From: Natronomonas halophila
Lineage (GTDB): Archaea > Halobacteriota > Halobacteria > Halobacteriales > Haloarculaceae
NCBI RefSeq assembly: GCF_013391085.1
Contig: NZ_CP058334.1
Coordinates: 930,001 to 994,000, forward strand
Direction of reading: 5' to 3'
DNA length: 64,000 nt
A program made the translations under genes and the position numbers. Of the stretch, positions 24,262 through 35,509 are shown in pieces (position 1 is the first letter of the stretch; each line of letters starts with the position of its first letter). The notes under the pieces were generated by a model, which was not told the origin of the DNA, searched no databases, and saw only the letters and a program-made list of their open reading frames with translations.

Positions 24262-25872
24262 CTATCCCTGTCCGACCATCCGGTCTTCGTCGTCCCACTC
24301 CTCCTGTCTGAGTTCGAACTTCTGGACCTTGCCCGTCGCCGTCGTCGGGAGTTCCTCGACGAACTCGATACGCCGAACCGTCTTGTAAGATGCCAGTTGC
24401 TCGCGCGTGAACGCGACGAGTTCGTCCCCGGTGACACCCGGCTCTTCGGGGTCGCCGTTGGCGGGGACGACGAAGGCCTTCGGCGTCTCACCCCACTCGT
24501 CGCTCGGCGAGGGGATGACCGCCACGTCGTCGACCGCCTCGTGTTCGAAGAGGGTATCCTCCAGTTCGATAGAGGAGATGTTCTCGCCGCCGGAGATGAT
24601 GATGTCCTTCTTGCGGTCCTGAATCGAAATCATCCCGTTTTCGTCGATGGTCGCGAGGTCGCCCATGTGATAGTAGCCCTCGATGCGGTCGTTGAAGGCC
24701 TCCTCGGTGGCGTCGGGTTTCTCCCAGTAGCCTTCCATCACCTGATTGCCGCGGACGACGATCTCGCCGATCGTCTGGCCGTCCTGAGCCACGTCGTTGC
24801 CGTCCTCGTCGACGACCCGGACCTCGGTGCCGAGATAGCCGAGCCCCTGCTTTTTCTTGACCGCGAAGCGGTCGGCGCTGTCGCCCTCGAAGTGCCGGCG
24901 GGCGTCGGAGGTAGTGATAAGCGGGCCCGTCTCCGTCGCGCCGTAGACGTGCTTGAGATACCAGCCGAACTCGTCTTCGACCGTCCGGATTGTCGCCTCG
25001 GGCGGGGCGCTTCCCGCGGTTGCGACGCGCACGTCGCGAGCGCCGGTCGTCTCGGGGGCCCGCTCCTCGTAGTAGCTGATAAGCTGGTTGAGGACGGTCG
25101 GTGCGGCACAGAAGTAGGAGACGTCCTCGGCAGCGATGGTCTCGAAGATTCCCTCGACGTCGACCCCGCGGGTACAGACGTGTTTGGCGCCGAGACCGGT
25201 CACGGCGTAGATGTGGCCCCAGCCGTTGACGTGGAACATCGGCAGCGTCCACAGATAGGTGTCGTCATCGGAGATCTCCTGATGGATGGAGATGAGATAG
25301 GCGTGCAGGGTCTCAGCCCGGTGGGTCCGCATGACACCCTTCGGGTCGCCCGTCGTCCCCGAGGTGTAGTTGATGGTGATGACATCGTCCTCGTCCATCG
25401 TCGGCCGCTCGTAGTCGCCGTCGTTGTCCAGCCACGCCTCGAAGTCGTCCCAGTCGCCGTCGACTGCCTCGGGGTCGTTGGTCACGAACAGGTCGGTCGG
25501 GACCTCGTCGCGAATCGCCTCGATTTTGTCGGCATACTCGTAGTCGGCGTACACTGCCGACACGCCCGCGTTTTCGAGGATGTATTTGAAATCGTCGGGC
25601 GTCAGTCGATAGTTCAGCGGCGTGTGAATCGCGCCACACTGCATCGTCCCGTAGGCGGCTTCCAGATGGAAATGCGTGTTCGGGTCGAGCACGGCCACCC
25701 GGTCGCCCTTCTCGATACTGCGTTCCTGCAGGGCCGCCGAAAACCGGTCGGCGCGGTCGCCGAGTTCCGCGTAACTGTATCGCTCCCCCGTCGTCGCCAC
25801 GACCGCTTCCTCGTCGCCGTAGTGTCGCCGGGCGCGGTCGAGGAAGTCGGTCACGAGCAATGGCTTGTGCAT
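24262..25872 (-). CDS. Acyl-CoA synthetase (AMP-forming), AlkK-like
   Basis: A 536-residue ANL-family ligase. It shows the P-loop YTSGTTGDPKG (about residues 169-180), YGATE, the hinge GDLATIDENG, DRKKDIIISGGENIS and the catalytic Lys in PTTATGKVQK. The compact length and the MFHVNGWG segment suggest a medium-chain fatty-acyl ligase (AlkK group). ATG 25872 (MHKPLLV) is chosen over the TTG three codons upstream. It is the second such enzyme in the window; the neighbouring mutase gene suggests use in fatty-acid or propionate metabolism, but spacing (126 nt) does not prove an operon. Confidence 0.88.
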   Translation of the reverse strand: MHKPLLVTDFLDRARRHYGDEEAVVATTGERYSYAELGDRADRFSAALQERSIEKGDRVAVLDPNTHFHLEAAYGTMQCGAIHTPLNYRLTPDDFKYILENAGVSAVYADYEYADKIEAIRDEVPTDLFVTNDPEAVDGDWDDFEAWLDNDGDYERPTMDEDDVITINYTSGTTGDPKGVMRTHRAETLHAYLISIHQEISDDDTYLWTLPMFHVNGWGHIYAVTGLGAKHVCTRGVDVEGIFETIAAEDVSYFCAAPTVLNQLISYYEERAPETTGARDVRVATAGSAPPEATIRTVEDEFGWYLKHVYGATETGPLITTSDARRHFEGDSADRFAVKKKQGLGYLGTEVRVVDEDGNDVAQDGQTIGEIVVRGNQVMEGYWEKPDATEEAFNDRIEGYYHMGDLATIDENGMISIQDRKKDIIISGGENISSIELEDTLFEHEAVDDVAVIPSPSDEWGETPKAFVVPANGDPEEPGVTGDELVAFTREQLASYKTVRRIEFVEELPTTATGKVQKFELRQEEWDDEDRMVGQG

Positions 25873-25998
25873 GCGTGCCAACGTATAGACGGAAACGCGT
25901 TAACTGTTTTGTACTGACAGCAGGCGATTTTTCCGCCAGAACGCCGCGGTACTGACCGGTAGTTCGTCGAAGGAATCGAGGGGACGGTCCGTGGACGC

Positions 25999-27696
<1,698 letters not shown>

Positions 27697-27747
27697 GACC
27701 AGTTTTTCGGATGGGGCAGATATGAAGGTTGGCGTCGATATGTCGGC

Positions 27748-28572
27748 CTACTGGTCCTGATTCTGCTGGAGGCGCTTGGTGGTCTCCACGAGCGGGTGGT
27801 GGGCGTAGTCGACTTCCTGAATGTCGTCGATTGATTCGAGGTCGCCTTTCCGTGCCGTTTCGGCCATGCCGAGTTTGACCCGCTCGTCGAGGACGATGAC
27901 GTAGGCGTCGATTTCGTCGATGCCGAGTCGGTCGGCCGCTTTCACGCGGTGGTGCCCGTCAGCCAGCAGGAGTTCGCCCGCGTTGTCGATGACTACGAGC
28001 GGTTCGGCGAGGCCGTTTTCCAGTTCGTAGGTTCGGCCTTCCAGTTCGTCCGTGTAGACTTTCGTCTGGGTCGGCGTCAGTTCCGAGAGCTGGACCGTGC
28101 GACGCTCCTCGGTGGCACCGACGCCGTGGATGCTTTCGAGCGTCTGCATCAGTTTCCCCACCTTCTCGGGGGTCGCCCGCTCGATCTGGGAGCGGATGAC
28201 ATCCGCGTTCGAGATGATGCCGACGAGATTGCCGGCGTCATCGACCACGGGAAGCCGCTGAATCCCCGACCGGAGGATGACGCGAGCGGCGTCGTTGATC
28301 TTCATCTCGGGGTGGGCGACGATGATGTCCTCGGTCATCACCTTGAAAATCGGCTCGTGGTCCTCGGCGAGCAGCAGGTCGCGGGCGCTGACGAACCCGT
28401 CGACGCGGCGGCCGTCACAGACCGGGAAGCCGCTGTGGGCGTCGCTGTCGGCGATTCGTTTGGCTACCTCGCCGACGGTATCGTCCGGCGATACCGTATC
28501 GACGTCGCGGGTCATGTAATCCTTCACCCGCGGCTTGTCCTCGTAGAGACCGTCTTCGGGCTCGTCGTCCAT
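27748..28572 (-). CDS. CBS-pair protein with ParB-like nuclease-fold domain
   Basis: A 274-residue protein: two CBS domains (about residues 16-70 and 77-132), which usually bind adenine nucleotides, then a ParB/sulfiredoxin-like domain (about 160-230) with the motif LLADGHHRVKAADRLG. ParB-fold domains of this kind bind or hydrolyse nucleotides and occur in regulatory proteins. The combination suggests a nucleotide-sensing regulator; its target is unknown. ATG 28572 is used instead of TTG 28575. Its start lies 33 nt downstream of the DHH gene stop on the same strand. Confidence 0.83.
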   Translation of the reverse strand: MDDEPEDGLYEDKPRVKDYMTRDVDTVSPDDTVGEVAKRIADSDAHSGFPVCDGRRVDGFVSARDLLLAEDHEPIFKVMTEDIIVAHPEMKINDAARVILRSGIQRLPVVDDAGNLVGIISNADVIRSQIERATPEKVGKLMQTLESIHGVGATEERRTVQLSELTPTQTKVYTDELEGRTYELENGLAEPLVVIDNAGELLLADGHHRVKAADRLGIDEIDAYVIVLDERVKLGMAETARKGDLESIDDIQEVDYAHHPLVETTKRLQQNQDQ

Positions 28573-28605
28573 CAACCGGATGAAGGAACCGACGCCGCAA
28601 AAAGT

Positions 28606-30066
28606 TCACTCACCGACGTCCGTCCCGAGGAAATCCGCATAGACCGCCGTCGCGGGGCGGTTCAACTCGATACCGAGCGTTTCGAGGAACCGTTCGGTGA
28701 TGACTTCCTCGATGACGTCGCCGTGTTCGTCCTCGTCGGCCTCCTCGACGAGCATCCCGACCGGAATCTGTGCGCCGGCCATCTCCGCGTGGCCGCCGGC
28801 GCTGCCGATCTGGCTGAAGGCGTCCCGGAGCGCCTCGCCCAAATCGAGGTCCGTCCCGCGCGACCGCGCCGAGGCGTACACCGTCTCCTCGGTGTAGCCG
28901 AACACGAGCGTCGTCGAGATACCGTCCATTTCGAGGAGTTTGTCCGCCGCCTGCGCGAGGGCGTCGCGGTCGTGAATCTGCCCGACGCCGGTCGTCAGCA
29001 CGCCCTCCTCGACGCGCCGGTTCGTGATGGCGCCGGCGATTATCTCCAGCGTCTCGGCGGTCACGCTCGGGGATTCGATGCGCTGGAGCGCGCCGCTGTC
29101 GGCCCGGTCGACCAAGCGGGCGGCCGCCTCGAAGTCCGCAACCGAGACCTCTCGGCTGAAATCGTTCGTGTCGGTCTGAAGGCCGTAGAGTAGCCCCGTC
29201 GCGATATCCTCGGGCGGGTCGATACCCAACTGGTCGAAATACCCCGCGACGAGCGTGCTCGTCGACCCGACGCTACTCCGGAGGTCGACGAATCGGGCCT
29301 CGACGGGCGCCCGCGGCGGGTGGTGGTCGATGACGATATCGATGGGCGTCGATTCCGGCAAGCCGTCGTTGATGCCGGGTCTGGAGTGGTCGACGAGCGC
29401 GAAGCCCGCGAACTCCTCCTCGAGGTCGACCTCGTCGGTCAGATTGCGGAGGTCGTACTCCAGAAGGTTGACCAGTGCCCGGTTCTCCTGATGGTTGATG
29501 TTGCCGTAATAGCAGGGCGTCGCGTCGGTGCCGGTCGCCTCCGCGATTCGCGTCAGGCCGACTGCCGAGGCGATGGCGTCCGGGTCGGGGTTGTCGTGGG
29601 CGACGACTGCGAGCGTCCCGTCGATATCCCGCAGGATGCGTTTGAGCTTTCGCGTCCGAATCCCCTCGTCGCCCGCCCGCTCCAGCAGGTATTCGGTGGT
29701 TTCTGCGGCCGGCTCTATCGTTCTATCGGCGATGTCCTCGACGGTGTTCCGGTCGGCGTCGGTCATCCCCGTGCCGAGACACGTCAGCAGGAACGCGTCC
29801 GGATAGGCCTCGTTGGCGGTTCGGGTCAGCGAGAGGCGCCGGGCGTCCTCGTCGGGGGCGACGATGACCGAATCGACCGACCCTGCGACAGTCCGGAGGC
29901 CGTCCGCGTCGGTCGTTTCGAGCGACCGCGCGTCGATGCCCTCCTCGCGGAGCGAGTCGGCGCGTCGCTCGTCATCGACGACGACGACCAGCGACTCCGG
30001 CCGGCGTGCCAGTCGCTCGACGAGCGGCAAGCCGACCGACCCACACCCCAGCACCAACCGGTCCAT
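28606..30066 (-). CDS. DHH-family phosphoesterase with TrkA-N (RCK) domain
   Basis: A 486-residue protein. The N-terminal Rossmann/TrkA-N domain (residues 1-120) begins LVLGCGSVG, followed by a DHH phosphoesterase domain with metal motifs HDNPDPDA (about 155-162), LVDHS and VIDHHPPR, and a DHHA1 domain with GSAGGHAEM near residue 430. Family members hydrolyse small nucleotides (c-di-AMP, nanoRNA). The TrkA-N fusion is a haloarchaeal/archaeal architecture suggesting NAD- or nucleotide-linked regulation. A TATA box at 30091-30100 predicts a leaderless mRNA; the downstream CBS-ParB gene probably shares it. Confidence 0.88.
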   Translation of the reverse strand: MDRLVLGCGSVGLPLVERLARRPESLVVVVDDERRADSLREEGIDARSLETTDADGLRTVAGSVDSVIVAPDEDARRLSLTRTANEAYPDAFLLTCLGTGMTDADRNTVEDIADRTIEPAAETTEYLLERAGDEGIRTRKLKRILRDIDGTLAVVAHDNPDPDAIASAVGLTRIAEATGTDATPCYYGNINHQENRALVNLLEYDLRNLTDEVDLEEEFAGFALVDHSRPGINDGLPESTPIDIVIDHHPPRAPVEARFVDLRSSVGSTSTLVAGYFDQLGIDPPEDIATGLLYGLQTDTNDFSREVSVADFEAAARLVDRADSGALQRIESPSVTAETLEIIAGAITNRRVEEGVLTTGVGQIHDRDALAQAADKLLEMDGISTTLVFGYTEETVYASARSRGTDLDLGEALRDAFSQIGSAGGHAEMAGAQIPVGMLVEEADEDEHGDVIEEVITERFLETLGIELNRPATAVYADFLGTDVGE

Positions 30067-30090
30067 GCGTAGCGCTGGGAGCGGGAGCGT

Positions 30091-30100
30091 CTAAAACGTG
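30091..30100 (-). promoter_or_regulatory. TATA box for the DHH phosphoesterase gene
   Basis: The minus-strand CACGTTTTAG is centred about 29 nt before the start codon at 30066, so the transcript would be leaderless or nearly so. Confidence 0.5.
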
Positions 30101-30121
30101 CGGAAAAAGACGTGCGGAACG

Positions 30122-31630
30122 TTATCCCTGCAGGACCGCCGCGGCCGCGTCGAAAGCGGCCGTATCGAAGACGGCGAGACCGGGCAGCAGGGCGACGGTC
30201 ATGACCGCGGCGATGAGAATCGCCGCGTACAGGGCCGTCGGATAGCTCTCGATTTCGCGCGGTTCGTCGGCTTCCTCGAGCCACATCGCCTTGATGACGC
30301 GGCTGTAGTAGAAGAGGCTCAGCGCGCTGTTGACCGCGCCCACGAGGGCGAGCCACCAGACGCCGGCGCCGACCGCGCCCGCGAAGAGGTAGTACTTCGA
30401 GATGAAGCCGCCGCCGACCGGCAGGCCGGCCAGCGAGAACAGGAAGACGGTCATCGCGACACAGGCCAGCGGCGCCTCCTTGGCGAGGCCGTTGTAGTCG
30501 CGGAAGGTCCGACCGACGTCCCAGTACTCGACGAGGGCGATGAACAGGAACGCGCCCGTGTTCATGAAGCCGTAGACGAGCAGGTGAATCATCCCGGCAC
30601 CGAGGACTGTCGCTTCCGTGCCCGGGCCGCCGATGCCCGTCAGCGCGGCAAGCGCGATGAGGACGTAGCCGGCGTGGCCGATGCTCGAATACGCGAGCAT
30701 CCGCTTGACGTTCTCCTGGGTGGCCGCCGCGAAGTTACCCACCGTCATCGTGAGGACGGCGAGAATCTGGAAGGCGAGCACCCAGTCGATGGCGTAGACC
30801 TCACCGGCGATAGCGTCGATGGGGAACGCGACCACGAAGACGCGGAACGCGACCACGAAGCCGGCGGCCTTCGAGGCCGACGAGAGGAACGCCGCGATGG
30901 GTGCGGGCGCGCCCTCGTAGGCGTCGGGCGCCCAGAAGTGGAACGGCACGGAGGCCGTCTTGTACGCGAACCCGGCCAGAATCATCAGGACGCCGATGCC
31001 GAAGACGCCGGGATAGTCGGCCGCGGCCGTGCCGGCGGCCGCCGCCACGTCGGGCAGCAGGAGGCTTCCGGTCGAGGCGTAGACCAGCGAGATGCCGTAG
31101 ACCAGGATGGACGACGACAGCGCGCCGATGAGGAAGTACTTCAGGCCCGCCTCGACGGAACCGCGGTTGTGTTTGAGATAGGCCACCAGCGCGTAGGAAG
31201 GCAGGGAGGCCAGCTCCAGCGAGACGAAGACGACGGCGAGGCTGTTGGCAGAGGCCATGATGGACATGCCGGTCGCCGCCAGCAGGACGAGCAGATAATA
31301 CTCGGCCTGATGTGCGAGGTCCCGGATGTAGTCGATGGAGCCGAGCGTGACGAGCGCGGTCACGCTTCCGAAGATGAACGTGAACAGGAGGCTCATCCCG
31401 TCGACGACCAGTTGGCCCTGGAAGAGTTCGACGCCACCCTCGGCGGCGCCGGACAGCAGCAGGATGCCGGAGATGGCCATCGCGACGACCGAACCGCCAG
31501 TCGCGATAGCTGCGAGCACTCCTTGGTGGGTACTATCCGGGTCAATAGCGTCGACGACGAACAGCGCCAGCGCCGCGAGGACGAACGCGCCGACCGGCGA
31601 TAACAGCAGCCAGTTACTCAGATGCTCCAT
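30122..31630 (-). CDS. nuoN: NADH-quinone oxidoreductase subunit N
   Basis: A 502-residue antiporter-like membrane subunit of complex I (about 14 helices), one of the three proton channels. It contains the family segment with the buried Lys in VAYLKHNRGSVEAGLKYFLIGALSS and the Pro-kinked helix region AYSSIGHAGYVL. It is last in the minus-strand nuo cluster and its ATG overlaps the nuoM stop by 1 nt. In haloarchaea the electron donor to this Nuo/Fpo-like complex is not fully settled because NuoEFG are missing. Confidence 0.94.
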   Translation of the reverse strand: MEHLSNWLLLSPVGAFVLAALALFVVDAIDPDSTHQGVLAAIATGGSVVAMAISGILLLSGAAEGGVELFQGQLVVDGMSLLFTFIFGSVTALVTLGSIDYIRDLAHQAEYYLLVLLAATGMSIMASANSLAVVFVSLELASLPSYALVAYLKHNRGSVEAGLKYFLIGALSSSILVYGISLVYASTGSLLLPDVAAAAGTAAADYPGVFGIGVLMILAGFAYKTASVPFHFWAPDAYEGAPAPIAAFLSSASKAAGFVVAFRVFVVAFPIDAIAGEVYAIDWVLAFQILAVLTMTVGNFAAATQENVKRMLAYSSIGHAGYVLIALAALTGIGGPGTEATVLGAGMIHLLVYGFMNTGAFLFIALVEYWDVGRTFRDYNGLAKEAPLACVAMTVFLFSLAGLPVGGGFISKYYLFAGAVGAGVWWLALVGAVNSALSLFYYSRVIKAMWLEEADEPREIESYPTALYAAILIAAVMTVALLPGLAVFDTAAFDAAAAVLQG

Positions 31631-33159
31631 TAGAGGTCACCTCCGAATTCGATAACGTCGATTGTGGCGTCCCGAATCATCTCGAAGAAGATGTCGGGAG
31701 CCGTCCCCAGCGCGATGATGAGGAGGACGAGCGTCACCAGCGGCACCACGTCGTGGACGGGCGCGCGGGTGATTTCGTAATCAGTTTCGAGCCGGAAGGG
31801 CCCGAACAGCGACCGCTGCATCGCCCACAGCAGGTAGCCGGCGACGATGACGATACCGAACATCGCCACTGCGGTAAACAGCGGCGCGCTCGGCAGGACC
31901 GTCGACTCGAAGGCGCCGAGGAAGATGAACAGTTCCGCGGCGAAGCCGGCCATCAGCGGCAGGCCCATGTAGCCGAACGCGCCGGCGACGAAGACACCCG
32001 ACGTGACGGGCATCTTGTCGGCGATACCCGACATGTCACCGACCATCCGGGTGTGGGTCGTGTTGTAGATGACGCCGACCGTCATGAACAACAGCCCGGA
32101 GATGAGGCCGTGGGCGATCATCTGGAAGGTCGCGCCGCCGACGCCGTAGACGGTGTAGGCGACGAGTCCGAGGATGACGTAACCCATCGACGACACCGAG
32201 GAGTACGCAACGATGCGCTTGAGGTCCGACTGCGCCAGCGCGAGCAGCGCGCCGTAGATGATCGAGATCACGGCGATAGCCGCGATGGGGACTGCGAGCG
32301 TGGCGGCCTGCTCGGGCAGCATCGTGAAGTTGAACCGGAGCAGGGCGTAGGTACCCATCTTCAGGAGGACGCCGGCCAGCATGACGGATGCGGGCGTCGG
32401 CGCCTCGACGTGGGCGTCCGGCAGCCACGTATGGACCGGGACGACGGGGACCTTCACCGCGAAGCCGATGAACATGGCGATGAAGGCCAGCAGGGCCAAC
32501 GTCTCAGGGCCGAGCGGGCCGAGTGCCCCGAGTTGGCCGGCCCGGAGCGCCTGTGCGACCGCCGGCAAGCCCGTCGTGGAGACGGCGCCACCGAGGCCGA
32601 ACAGGAGCGCGAAGTAGCCGACGAACATCACCAGCGAGGCGATGTTCGTGTAGACGAAGAACTTGATCGCCGCGTACTTCCGGCGCGGGCCGCCCCAGAC
32701 GCCGATGAGGAAGTACATCGGAACGAGGACGGCCTCCCAGAAGACGAACCAGAGGATGAAATCCAGCGCGCCGAAGACACCGATGAGGCTCGCCTCCATG
32801 AACAGCATGAGGCCGTAGAACTGGCTCTGCCGTTCGTCGATGGGCGTCCACGCACTCAGGATGGCCAGCGTCGTCAGGACCGTCGAGAGGACGACAAGCG
32901 GCAGCGAGATGCCGTCCAGCCCCATGTGGTAGTTGACCGCGTAGGGACCGAGTTCGAGCCACTCGAAGAACGTCTCGTAGGCGATGTCGCCGCCCAGCAG
33001 GGCGTTACCGCTGCCGTCGAAGGCGGCGTACATGTACAGCGAGATGACGAGCGGAACGAGGCTGACGCCGAAGGCGAGTTTCTTCGCGTAGCGGTTCGGG
33101 GCGACGAAGACGCCCACGGCGCCGAGCAGACACAGCGCGATGAGGGCTTCGATGTACAT
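31630..33159 (-). CDS. nuoM: NADH-quinone oxidoreductase subunit M
   Basis: A 509-residue antiporter-like subunit with about 14 helices. Recognisable segments are the Glu-bearing helix FMEASLIGVFGALDF, the IPVHTWLPDAHVEAPT-like VPVHTWLPDAHVEAP near residue 240, and LKRIVAYSSVSSMGY. These residues line the proton channel in the membrane arm. Its start abuts nuoL (the nuoL stop ends at 33160) and it overlaps nuoN by 1 nt, so J-K-L-M-N are translated as one operon. Confidence 0.95.
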   Translation of the reverse strand: MYIEALIALCLLGAVGVFVAPNRYAKKLAFGVSLVPLVISLYMYAAFDGSGNALLGGDIAYETFFEWLELGPYAVNYHMGLDGISLPLVVLSTVLTTLAILSAWTPIDERQSQFYGLMLFMEASLIGVFGALDFILWFVFWEAVLVPMYFLIGVWGGPRRKYAAIKFFVYTNIASLVMFVGYFALLFGLGGAVSTTGLPAVAQALRAGQLGALGPLGPETLALLAFIAMFIGFAVKVPVVPVHTWLPDAHVEAPTPASVMLAGVLLKMGTYALLRFNFTMLPEQAATLAVPIAAIAVISIIYGALLALAQSDLKRIVAYSSVSSMGYVILGLVAYTVYGVGGATFQMIAHGLISGLLFMTVGVIYNTTHTRMVGDMSGIADKMPVTSGVFVAGAFGYMGLPLMAGFAAELFIFLGAFESTVLPSAPLFTAVAMFGIVIVAGYLLWAMQRSLFGPFRLETDYEITRAPVHDVVPLVTLVLLIIALGTAPDIFFEMIRDATIDVIEFGGDL

Positions 33160-35193
33160 TCAGAACCACCCCCCGAGCGCCGCGAAGACGCCCAGCAGTA
33201 CGAGCAGGCTGAGCACGAGCAGCGCTGCGTAGTTGGTTACGATACCTGTCTGAAGCCGACGCAGGCGGTCGCCGGAGAAGAGACTCACGCTGGAGACCGC
33301 GTTGACCGCGCCGTCGATGACACCCTGGTCGAAGGTGTCGGCGAGACGCGAAACGCGGAGCGTGAGGCCCTCGGCGAGCCATACCTGATACTCGTCTTGG
33401 TAGTAGTTGTGCATGAGCAGCGTCTGAATCCCGCCGAGTTTCTCGGTGTGACGGGTCGGTTCGGCACCGCGGTAGAGGAAGAACGCCGACCCGGCGCCGG
33501 CCAGCGCGAGACCGAGGCTGAGGCCGGCACCGAGCAGCATCGTTCCGACTTCGCCGCCGACGAGCGTGCCCGACGAGTAGTGCGCGAAGTCGTGGGTCAA
33601 CTCGCCGTAGTGGTGGGCGCTCGTCAGGAAGCCCTCGCTGGCCTCGTTATCGAGGAACGCATGGAGGAAGTCGACGTTCGCGCCCGTGAGTTTCTTGATG
33701 GGCAGCGGGTTGATGAAGCCGATGACGACCGCGAGGACGCCGAGCACGCTGAGCGGGAACTTGACGTTCCAGCGGACGGCGTGGGGGTCTTCGGCGGTGT
33801 CGCTTCGGGGCTCACCGTGGAAGGTCAGCATGACCATCCGGAGGGTGTAGAAGCCCGTCAGGAAGACCGCTGCGAGGCCCATCGCGTAGGCACCGAGCAG
33901 CAGCGGGCTGCCGCCGAGACCGTGGACGAGCGCCTCGTAGAGCACCTCGTCCTTGGACCAGAAGCCCGAGAACGGGAAGATGCCCGCAAGCGCGAGCGAC
34001 CCGGCGAGGAACGTAAGGTAGGTCACGCGCATCTCGTCTTTCAGGCCGCCCATGTCCCACATGTCCTCGTTGTGGTGCATGGCGATGATGACCGACCCGG
34101 CACCGAGGAACAGCAGCGCCTTGAACACGGCGTGAGTCGTGAGGTGGAAGAACGCGGCCACGTAGCCGCCCGACCCAAGCGCGAGCATCATGTAGCCGTA
34201 CTGGCTGATGGTCGAGTACGCCAGCACCTGCTTGATCTCGTTCTTGACGAGGCCCATCGTCGCCGCGAACAGCGCGGTGAAGCCGCCGATGAAGGCGATA
34301 ATGGCAAGCACCGTCGGCAGCAGCGCGTAGAAGCCGTACATCCGGGCGACGAGGAAGACACCGGCGGCAACCATCGTCGCTGCGTGAATCAGCGCGGAGA
34401 CGGGCGTCGGGCCTTCCATCGCGTCCGGCAGCCACGTGTGCAGCGGGAACTGGGCGGATTTGCCCATCACGCCGCCGAGCACGAGGAGGCCGAGAATCGA
34501 GAACCACGTCGCGGCGTCGAAGCCGAAGTACGTGGCCGACCCGGAGAGTGCTTCCTCGGCCAGCGCCGGGAAGCCCTCGGCACCCGCGAACTGCGCGGTA
34601 CCGAACGTCGCCAGAACGCCGACGACGCCGATGAGGAAGAAGTAGTCACCGAAGCGGGTGACGAGGAAGGCCTTCTTCGCTGCGGACGGCGGGGCGTCCT
34701 CGCGGAACCAGTGGCCGATGAGCAGGAACGAACAGAGGCCCACCAGTTCGAAGAACATGAAGGCCATCAGCAGGTTGTCCGAGAAGACGAACGCGAGCAT
34801 GCTCGCGCTGAAGAGGCCGAGGCCGGCGTAGTAGCGCGGCAGGCCCGGTTCGCCCTCGTCGTTCATGTAGCCGAGCGAGAAGATGTGGACGAGGAAGGCG
34901 ATAAGCGAGACGATGACCAGCATCGACGCCGACAGCGGGTCGATGAGCAGGCCGAAGCTGAGGTCGAACGTCTCGGTGGCGTCGACGAACGTATATAGCG
35001 TTTCGTTGTAGCCTTCGCCGGTCAGGGCGACGGTCCCGAGCACCACGAGCGACAGGCCGAGCGAGCCGGCCGTCGCGAGGATGCCCGCGAGGGCGCCCTT
35101 CTTGGGCATCCACTTGCCCGCGAGGAGGGCTACAAGGAACGACACGAACGGGAGTGCGGCGATAGCCGGCGCGTATGCGAATATTCCTGCCAT
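33160..35193 (-). CDS. nuoL: NADH-quinone oxidoreductase subunit L
   Basis: A 677-residue distal antiporter-like subunit with about 16 helices, including the C-terminal lateral helix region. Segments include QFPLHTWLPDAMEGPTPVSALIH (about residues 230-252), IKQVLAYSTISQYGYM and THAVFKALLFLGAGS. It is the largest proton-pumping subunit of complex I. One nucleotide separates it from nuoK; it abuts nuoM. The length is normal for the family, with no sign of truncation. Confidence 0.95.
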   Translation of the reverse strand: MAGIFAYAPAIAALPFVSFLVALLAGKWMPKKGALAGILATAGSLGLSLVVLGTVALTGEGYNETLYTFVDATETFDLSFGLLIDPLSASMLVIVSLIAFLVHIFSLGYMNDEGEPGLPRYYAGLGLFSASMLAFVFSDNLLMAFMFFELVGLCSFLLIGHWFREDAPPSAAKKAFLVTRFGDYFFLIGVVGVLATFGTAQFAGAEGFPALAEEALSGSATYFGFDAATWFSILGLLVLGGVMGKSAQFPLHTWLPDAMEGPTPVSALIHAATMVAAGVFLVARMYGFYALLPTVLAIIAFIGGFTALFAATMGLVKNEIKQVLAYSTISQYGYMMLALGSGGYVAAFFHLTTHAVFKALLFLGAGSVIIAMHHNEDMWDMGGLKDEMRVTYLTFLAGSLALAGIFPFSGFWSKDEVLYEALVHGLGGSPLLLGAYAMGLAAVFLTGFYTLRMVMLTFHGEPRSDTAEDPHAVRWNVKFPLSVLGVLAVVIGFINPLPIKKLTGANVDFLHAFLDNEASEGFLTSAHHYGELTHDFAHYSSGTLVGGEVGTMLLGAGLSLGLALAGAGSAFFLYRGAEPTRHTEKLGGIQTLLMHNYYQDEYQVWLAEGLTLRVSRLADTFDQGVIDGAVNAVSSVSLFSGDRLRRLQTGIVTNYAALLVLSLLVLLGVFAALGGWF

Positions 35194-35194
35194 A

Positions 35195-35509
35195 TTACCA
35201 CTTCAGAGTCGTTGCCTCGGTTACGTCTACGTCCTCGAAGTTACGGTAGAGGACGAGGATGATGCCGATACCGATGGCGACCTCCGCGGCGGCAAGCGCC
35301 ATCGTGAACAGCGCGAAGGTCTGACCGGTCACCTCTCCCCAGTAAAACGAGAACGCGACGAGGTTGATGTTCGCTGCGTTCAGCATCAACTCGACGCTCA
35401 TCAAGAACATCAGCGCGTTCTTGCGCGTCAGGATGCCGAAGAGGCCGGTACAGAAGACGGCCGCCGACAGAACGAGGTAGTACTCGACGGGAACGGTTTC
35501 GAGCACCAT
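35195..35509 (-). CDS. nuoK: NADH-quinone oxidoreductase subunit K
   Basis: A 104-residue, three-helix subunit. The characteristic Glu-bearing helices are SVELMLNAANINLVAF (Glu near residue 40) and ALAAAEVAIGIGIILVLYR (Glu near 73), both part of the proton path next to subunits J and N. It overlaps the upstream half-J gene by 1 nt. Confidence 0.94.
   Translation of the reverse strand: MVLETVPVEYYLVLSAAVFCTGLFGILTRKNALMFLMSVELMLNAANINLVAFSFYWGEVTGQTFALFTMALAAAEVAIGIGIILVLYRNFEDVDVTEATTLKW

Noticed and set aside
31753-34998. A 1081-residue open frame on the plus strand opposite nuoM and nuoL
   Set aside because: It is the antisense of two clear complex I genes; its protein is extremely charged and repetitive with no family motif, a common artefact in GC-rich DNA.
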